The position numbers were made by a program, and so were the translations under genes. This document shows positions 59,501-64,000 of a stretch of 64,000 nucleotides of DNA, piece by piece. This stretch comes from Verrucomicrobiaceae bacterium (GTDB taxonomy: Bacteria; Verrucomicrobiota; Verrucomicrobiia; Verrucomicrobiales; Verrucomicrobiaceae): assembly GCA_016713035.1 (NCBI GenBank), contig JADJPW010000006.1:310001-374000 (forward strand). Reading direction: 5' to 3'. The stretch's first letter is position 1. The number at the start of each line of letters is the position of its first letter. The notes under the pieces were generated by a model. It was given only the letters and a program-made list of their open reading frames with translations. It searched no databases and was not told the DNA's origin.

Positions 59501-60114
59501 TCGCATGGGGCGGCGAGTCCTACGGGCTGAGTGGTAGTGCCGCACGTATTCATGATAGCCACACTGGTGAAGCAGTCTCACCGTATCTCAAACATGCGGA
59601 TGATATACTGGCTCTTGCCTTTAGCCCGCAGGGGCGTCTAATCGCCCTGGGTGGCAAAGATACGCAGGCACGGGTTTGGAGCACTCTAGATTGGAGGCCT
59701 GTCTGTCCACTTCTAGCTCATGAGAGTGCCGTAGTTCACCTCGATTTCGACATCACTGGCACGCGGCTCATCTCCACGACCCAGCAGGGCATCATCCGCT
59801 GTTGGGATATCCTGACTGGTCAGCCACTCACGCCGCCTGCAAAGCACGGAAGCAGGGTCAATACCGCCTGCTTCGCCCACGATGGCCGCTCGTATTACAG
59901 TATCGGTGGAGGAATTAGCGGAGGTTTTAGCCACCATTTGATCGACGATCCGCGTGAGGAAAAGCTGCTCATCGCCCAGGCTGAGTTGCTCTCTGGTTTA
60001 CGCAGTCACGCCACCGCTGGTAATGTGGCCATACCACCTGTGGAAATCATTCAGCTTTGGCAAAAGCATCAATCCTCCACCACCAGCCCCCGCACACGGC
60101 AGGCACTCAAGTAG
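56543..60114 (+). pseudogene. Zinc-ribbon Ser/Thr protein kinase with WD40-type propeller, one frameshift
   Basis: About 1190 residues if joined. N-terminal zinc ribbon CPDCGSSLPPGMRSEFCPVC, then a Hanks-type kinase 50-310: GRGGMGIVWRGRQRTLNREVAVK, HRDVKPANLL (catalytic), DFGLAKLN, GSPAYMAPEQ. A membrane helix (VQAAALVLCIVAPLIIAVTTLV) is followed by a propeller of WD40-like repeats: FSPDGRYIAAANGWQVHLWD, SADGKKLLTAGWDGTARLWE, FSPQGRLIALGGKDTQARVWS. The frame breaks at 58899-58901: one extra G gives LWELRAPDTPTERPN and continues into the second half (58948-60114). Likely miscall. Partner of the TTRWS sigma factor by gene order. Its 3' end overlaps the convergent lipoprotein gene by 46 bp. Confidence 0.85.
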
Positions 60115-60704
60115 GTGGCAAAACCGAGTGGTCGACAACTCTCGATGTCGCCTGGGCGGAGACTGGCCTCTCGGCCACGTAGATTCGTATTCACATAGAG
60201 CCGTCCGTCGATCCACACCTGCACTTCTTCATCACGCAGCTCGATTTTGACACGATACCAGCGTCCGTTCACGAAATCGAGATTACCACGGGTGCTGTTA
60301 TTGCTCGCGTCCTCGCCGTCGATGCTGGAAAGGCCCACCAGCGAGCCTCCCCAGCCTCCTAAGATCAGCGTGAGATGATCCCTGCCACGCACAGGAAAAG
60401 TCAGTGATCCAAAAAAATCTGCCCCCTCAGTCCGCATCGTCTCAAACTCGATGCGGTAACGCTGCGTCGGGAAAGCGGGGGCCTGAAATGCCTCCATACG
60501 CATGCATGTCATCGGCTCTCCCGTACTCAGGGTCAGCTCGCCATCCACTAGCGCTGATTTTCCCTCGCCGACCACTCCGGCAGACTTCCATGCTGCCGCG
60601 TGTGGTGCATCAAAGAGCCGCCACTGGCGCTTCGCGGCTGGTTTGTCGCAATGCGTCAGTAGCACGAGGAGAATCAGAAATGGGCAGAAACGAAAAAGCC
60701 GCAT
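60069..60704 (-). CDS. Lipoprotein with DUF1080-like concanavalin fold
   Basis: 211 residues from ATG 60704. Signal peptide with lipobox: MRLFRFCPFLILLVLLTHCDK, so it should be lipid-anchored. The body has the strand pattern of DUF1080/LamG domains: LVDGELTLSTGEPMTCMRME, YRIEFETMRTEGADFFGSLTF, LGGWGGSLVGLSSIDGEDAS, NGRWYRVKIELRDEEVQVWIDGRLY. Such domains bind or cleave glycans; no catalytic residues can be assigned. Convergent with the kinase gene, overlapping it. Confidence 0.8.
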   Translation of the reverse strand: MRLFRFCPFLILLVLLTHCDKPAAKRQWRLFDAPHAAAWKSAGVVGEGKSALVDGELTLSTGEPMTCMRMEAFQAPAFPTQRYRIEFETMRTEGADFFGSLTFPVRGRDHLTLILGGWGGSLVGLSSIDGEDASNNSTRGNLDFVNGRWYRVKIELRDEEVQVWIDGRLYVNTNLRGREASLRPGDIESCRPLGFATYLSACRVRGLVVED

Positions 60705-60812
60705 GATGGTGCCCATTGAACTTCGGAGAGCGGTACATCCAAGTGCGATGTTCCAACATCTGCCCGCCCCAGCCTTGACGTCATCCCTGCCAGCCTGTCT
60801 AGGATGCAGGGA

Positions 60813-62332
60813 ATGTCCGCCGCAGCCCCTTTCCCCGATCCTTCGCTCAAATCACTCATGAAGTGGTTTTTGCTCGTCTTGGTGGCACGGCTCGTGGTGA
60901 TGTTTTTGGTGGTCCAAGGCGCGGATCTGGCTGGTGATGAGGCCTACTACTGGGATTGGGGCCGCAGGCCGGATTGGGGCTATTTCTCGAAGCCGCCCAT
61001 GATCGGCTGGATGATGGGCGTGATCGGCTGGCTGACTGGGAATGCTGAATGGGGCATCCGACTCACGGCGCTGCTGCTGGGCGGTGCGACGCTGTGGCTG
61101 ATTTGGCGACTCACGCGGGACCTTTTCGATGGTAGCACGGCTTTTCTCGCCGCATTGCTCATCGTCCTCACGCCGGGCAATGCTGGGCTCAGCCTGCTGC
61201 TCACCATCGACGCCCCACTGCTTCTCGCATGGACTCTAGCGCTCTGGCTGTACTGGCGAGCAGCGGAAAAACCGGACTCCTGGCCGCGCTGGCTACTCCT
61301 AGCCCTCGCGATCGGTTTTGGCTGCCTCAGCAAGCAGATGATGCTGGTCTTCCCCGCGCTCATGCTGGCCTTTGCGGCCATATCGCACCAGGATCGTGCA
61401 TTGCTGCGCAATCCGCGTTTTTGGATGGCTTGCGTGATCGGCATGGCCTTCATCATTCCGGTTTTAAAGTGGAATCAAGAGCACGGTTGGATCACGCTGG
61501 AGCATACGAAGCATCACTTCGACACCCAAAGCATGAGCTGGAGCCGCTGGCTGAGCCGTGTGGGCGAAAATGTGGGCATGCAGGCGCTGATTTACACTCC
61601 CGTGCTCTTTGTCGCACTGGTGGTGGTGCTGTGGCGGAGTTTTCGCGGCTTCCGTGGCCTCACTCGGTCCCAGTGCTACCTGTGGGTCTTTGCCGGGCCT
61701 GTGTTGGCCATCTTTGTCGTGCTCGCACTACGCCAGCGCATCAATCCGAACTGGCCCGCTGCGTTCTTCGTCCCTGCGATCATTCTCACCGCCGCGTGGC
61801 TGCTGCGGGCAGAAAATGCCGCATGGAAGCGCTGGAGCCTGCGCATCGCAGCGGGCATCGCCCTCATCGTGCACTTGGCACTCGTGATCGTGATGACGAC
61901 GCAGCTAAAAACGATCAACAAAGTCGCCAGCCTACGTGGATGGCGTGAAGTCGGCATCCAAGCAGATGCATGGCTGCAAAAAATGCCACGACGCGAAAAC
62001 ACCTTCGTCTTACCCCTGGGGCACCGCTACCACGCTGCGTGGATGGCTTTTACATGCCCAGCCATCCGCGCACCTACCGCTGGGAGTCCAGCGGCACCCC
62101 TCAGTCCCAATATGAGGTATGGCCAGGCCCGGAGGAGCACATCGGGGATGACGCACTCATCCTCATGCCGATGGAGGATTGGAATGGAGATCTCTCGCCA
62201 GAGCTCGCAGCCCACTTCTCCCGAGTCGAACGCATCGGCACCATCAGCGTGCCGATCGGCTCAGAGAAACGCGAGTTCGCCGTCCATCGCGGTGAAAAGC
62301 TACAAACCTGGAAAGCCATTCGCCCACAATGA
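60813..62332 (+). pseudogene. GT39/PMT-type glycosyltransferase, membrane protein, one frameshift
   Basis: About 506 residues if joined. N-terminal GADLAGDEAYYWDWGRRPDWGYFSKPPMIGW contains the acidic lumenal loop (DE) of ArnT/PMT-type transferases, which use a polyprenyl-phosphate sugar. About ten membrane helices follow. Near the C terminus the frame breaks at the T run 62048-62051: with one more T it reads WMAFYMPSHPRTYRW and on to the stop at 62332. An in-frame ATG at 60804 is an alternative start. Stop and next start overlap (ATGA), suggesting an operon for envelope glycan or lipid modification. Confidence 0.82.
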
Positions 62333-62952
62333 CCGCTGCATCCTGGGACATCGAGCTCCTACGGCTCCTCAATCGTGATTGGTCCGCTATTTGGCTCGAC
62401 TATCTCATGCCCGCCGTCTCCGCCATCGAGGCCTGGATGCCACCGCTCGTCGTGGTGGCCTTTTTCATCGTCCTCAAAGGTGGTGTGAAGGCCCGTCGCA
62501 TGTTTTTATGTGCTGCACTCGCACTCGGCATCGGTGATGCTCTCATCTCCAATACACTCAAAAAGACCATCGGCAGAGTCCGCCCACGCGATGCCATCGA
62601 AGGCGTCGTCATACGCGATCTCGGGCGTGCAGAGCCCGCGTTCATGCGCCTCTTTGTGCCGCCTGTGAGCAGCCTCAGTCAGCCAAGTGGAGCGAAAGTC
62701 GGTACATCCTTCCCCTCCAGTCATACGATCAATCTTTTCGCCCTCGCGACTGTCATGGCATGTTTTTACCGCCGTCTCGGTGTCGTCACATATGTGCTGG
62801 CATTCATCGTCGCCTACTCACGCATCTACTGTGGTGCTCACTGGCCCTCCGACATCCCGCCTAGCATCGCCATCGGCTTGCTCACCGGTTTGGGCGTCGT
62901 ATGGGCCATGCGCCGACTCGCTGGCCGCGCCTGGGAGCCTGTCGTGAAATGA
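62329..62952 (+). CDS. PAP2-type lipid phosphatase
   Basis: 207 residues, about six membrane helices. All three motifs of the phosphatidic acid phosphatase 2 superfamily are present: LKKTIGRVRPRD, SFPSSHTINLFA and SRIYCGAHWPSD, with the catalytic His in the last two. Probably removes phosphate from a membrane lipid such as undecaprenyl pyrophosphate or lipid A. Coupled by 4-bp overlap to the GT39 gene, which needs polyprenyl carrier lipid, so recycling the carrier is a plausible role. Confidence 0.92.
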   Translation: MTAASWDIELLRLLNRDWSAIWLDYLMPAVSAIEAWMPPLVVVAFFIVLKGGVKARRMFLCAALALGIGDALISNTLKKTIGRVRPRDAIEGVVIRDLGRAEPAFMRLFVPPVSSLSQPSGAKVGTSFPSSHTINLFALATVMACFYRRLGVVTYVLAFIVAYSRIYCGAHWPSDIPPSIAIGLLTGLGVVWAMRRLAGRAWEPVVK

Positions 62953-62962
62953 AGCGGATGCA

Positions 62963-63334
62963 TCAGCGCTGAACGGCTTCCGCAGGCTGACGGGTGGAGT
63001 TTTTTTCACCCCGAGGCTGCGATGCACGTGGGAACACCGAATAGATATAGATTCCGGTGATGAAGCCGATGATCAGTACGACAGAGATATTCCCCGCTCG
63101 ATAGGCGGCGAAGTCCTGGTGGAGACGCTTCTTATCTAGGCTGCGCATCAGGATGCCCGGCACCTGTAGGGCACAAGGAGTCGCCAGCCCCGCCAGCACG
63201 CAAACGAATAGATTCGGCGTGCGGGGAACGAAATGAATGAAGTGGACCATGGCCACGGCGATTCCGGCCCAAACGAGACTCTGGAAAATCACGCCAGACT
63301 CAATGGAAGAGAGACTTCTGCGAAACATGGCCAT
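62963..63334 (-). CDS. Small membrane protein of unknown function
   Basis: 123 residues (or 121 from the second Met). Three hydrophobic segments (VIFQSLVWAGIAVAMVHFI, LFVCVLAGLATPCALQVPGI, ISVVLIIGFITGIYIYSVF) and a polar C-terminal tail. No family recognised. Convergent with the PAP2 gene 11 bp away and divergent from the next gene. Confidence 0.6.
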   Translation of the reverse strand: MAMFRRSLSSIESGVIFQSLVWAGIAVAMVHFIHFVPRTPNLFVCVLAGLATPCALQVPGILMRSLDKKRLHQDFAAYRAGNISVVLIIGFITGIYIYSVFPRASQPRGEKNSTRQPAEAVQR

Positions 63335-63394
63335 TCCATAAAGGCAAGACCTAAGGATTGCAAACGCGGCACTTCATTACGATGGGAGGAGACG

Positions 63395-64000
63395 ATGCCG
63401 CTTTTCCCCATTCTCATCACCCTGCTTCTCGGAAGCACTCTGGCCTGGATCTTTTTTACGGAACACACGCTGCGCTCCGCGCTCGTCATTCTCATCCCGC
63501 TGCTCTGGCTGCTGCTGATGAGTCTCTGGTGGGCGCTGCGTCGGCGCGGTCAGCGACTTCGCAGGATGGGGATCATCCTGCTGGCGTGGGCGGTGCTTGC
63601 CGTCTCCTGCATCTATACGCTGCGCATTGATGGCACACAGGATGGTGCGGCTTGGCTGAGTCTGTCGTTCGTATGGCAGGAAAAAGCAGTCCATGGCCTC
63701 ACCACGGCACCCCAGGCCGTTCCGACCTCCGAGCTCGCACCCACGCCTGCTGGCGTGCAGGACATGCCGCGCTTCCTCGGTGAAAAAGGGGATGGAGTGC
63801 TGCCAGCTGGGGAGTTCTCGACAGATTGGGCTGGCAGACCGCCACGGGAAGTGTGGCGGATACCGATGGGCGCTGGCTGGAGTGGATTCGCTGTGGTGGG
63901 GAATCGAGCCGTCACCCAGGAACAGCGTGGAGAGCTGGAGTGCGTGACTTGCTACGAGCTGAGTAGCGGCAGACTGCTCTGGTCTCACAGTGAAAAGGCT
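63395..64000 (+). CDS. PQQ-type beta-propeller protein, start only
   Basis: Runs off the right edge; 202 codons are visible from ATG 63395, preceded by a GGGAGGA ribosome site. Two membrane segments (LFPILITLLLGSTLAWIFF, SALVILIPLLWLLLMSLWWAL) and a third (GIILLAWAVLAVSCIYTL), then a soluble part with WRIPMGAGWSGFAVVGNRAVTQEQRG and CYELSSGRLLWSH, the typical repeat of BamB/PQQ-like propellers. Verrucomicrobia and Planctomycetes carry many such proteins. Function not assignable from the fragment. Confidence 0.7.
   Translation, partial: MPLFPILITLLLGSTLAWIFFTEHTLRSALVILIPLLWLLLMSLWWALRRRGQRLRRMGIILLAWAVLAVSCIYTLRIDGTQDGAAWLSLSFVWQEKAVHGLTTAPQAVPTSELAPTPAGVQDMPRFLGEKGDGVLPAGEFSTDWAGRPPREVWRIPMGAGWSGFAVVGNRAVTQEQRGELECVTCYELSSGRLLWSHSEKA

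Overview
The window looks like a chromosomal segment of a member of the Verrucomicrobia (PVC superphylum), probably close to Prosthecobacter or Verrucomicrobium. The evidence is the gene content: three giant secreted PVC-type heme-binding dehydrogenase fusions, a DUF1549/DUF1501 pair plus a second DUF1501 protein, PEP-CTERM proteins, TTRWS-type sigma factors and a zinc-ribbon Ser/Thr kinase with beta-propeller repeats. This is inference from families, not from a marker gene.

Layout. 1-2.2 kb: end of a Gfo/Idh/MocA oxidoreductase, a broken metF and an overlapping ROK sugar kinase. 2.2-4.1 kb: two adjacent decayed DUF1670 genes, one carrying two short palindromic insertions. 4.1-9.6 kb: secreted sugar dehydrogenase plus PEP-CTERM protein, HNH nuclease, RtcB RNA ligase. 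9.7-12.2 kb: an IS5-family element that has split a 90-codon gene, and an IS630-family element. 12.4-13.1 kb: GNAT acetyltransferase. 13.1-15.4 kb: a dense minus-strand array of about twenty tRNA or tRNA-like genes. 15.4-17.3 kb: hairpins, two terminators without an obvious gene and a broken zinc-binding lipoprotein. 17.3-32.7 kb: tex, a PpiC-type isomerase and the three giant dehydrogenases. 33-41.9 kb: hprK-ptsH, a histidine kinase/response regulator pair, DUF1549, DUF1501 and VWA proteins. 41.9-51.2 kb: a broken spermidine-synthase-like gene, a five-gene operon of mostly unknown proteins, an S8 protease and an ECF sigma factor. 51.2-64 kb: DUF1501, xylA, a cNMP/FHA protein, sigma factor, PEP-CTERM protein, kinase/WD40 protein, lipoprotein, GT39 and PAP2 genes and the start of a PQQ-propeller protein.

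The most unusual object is the tRNA array. Nearly every member keeps a good cloverleaf, a 5-bp T stem and a 7-nt T loop, and most encode CCA, yet the T loop reads N-G-C instead of T-T-C. In 14 of them the D loop has A-G where G18-G19 belongs. The universal G18-U55 elbow contact thus appears to be replaced in concert by A18-G55, while G19-C56 is kept. One canonical tRNA-Glu sits in the same array. Three members also carry 57-85 nt hairpin insertions at the same place, the 3' edge of the T loop; a fourth has extra sequence in the anticodon loop and variable region. The inserts belong to short palindromic repeat families, one of which also sits inside a DUF1670 pseudogene.

Caution about sequence quality: at least seven genes (metF, the IS5 transposase, the zinc lipoprotein, the spermidine-synthase-like gene, the cNMP/FHA gene, the kinase/WD40 gene and the GT39 gene) are each rejoined by adding or removing a base, usually in a short homopolymer. 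Many of these breaks are probably base-calling errors rather than real pseudogenes.
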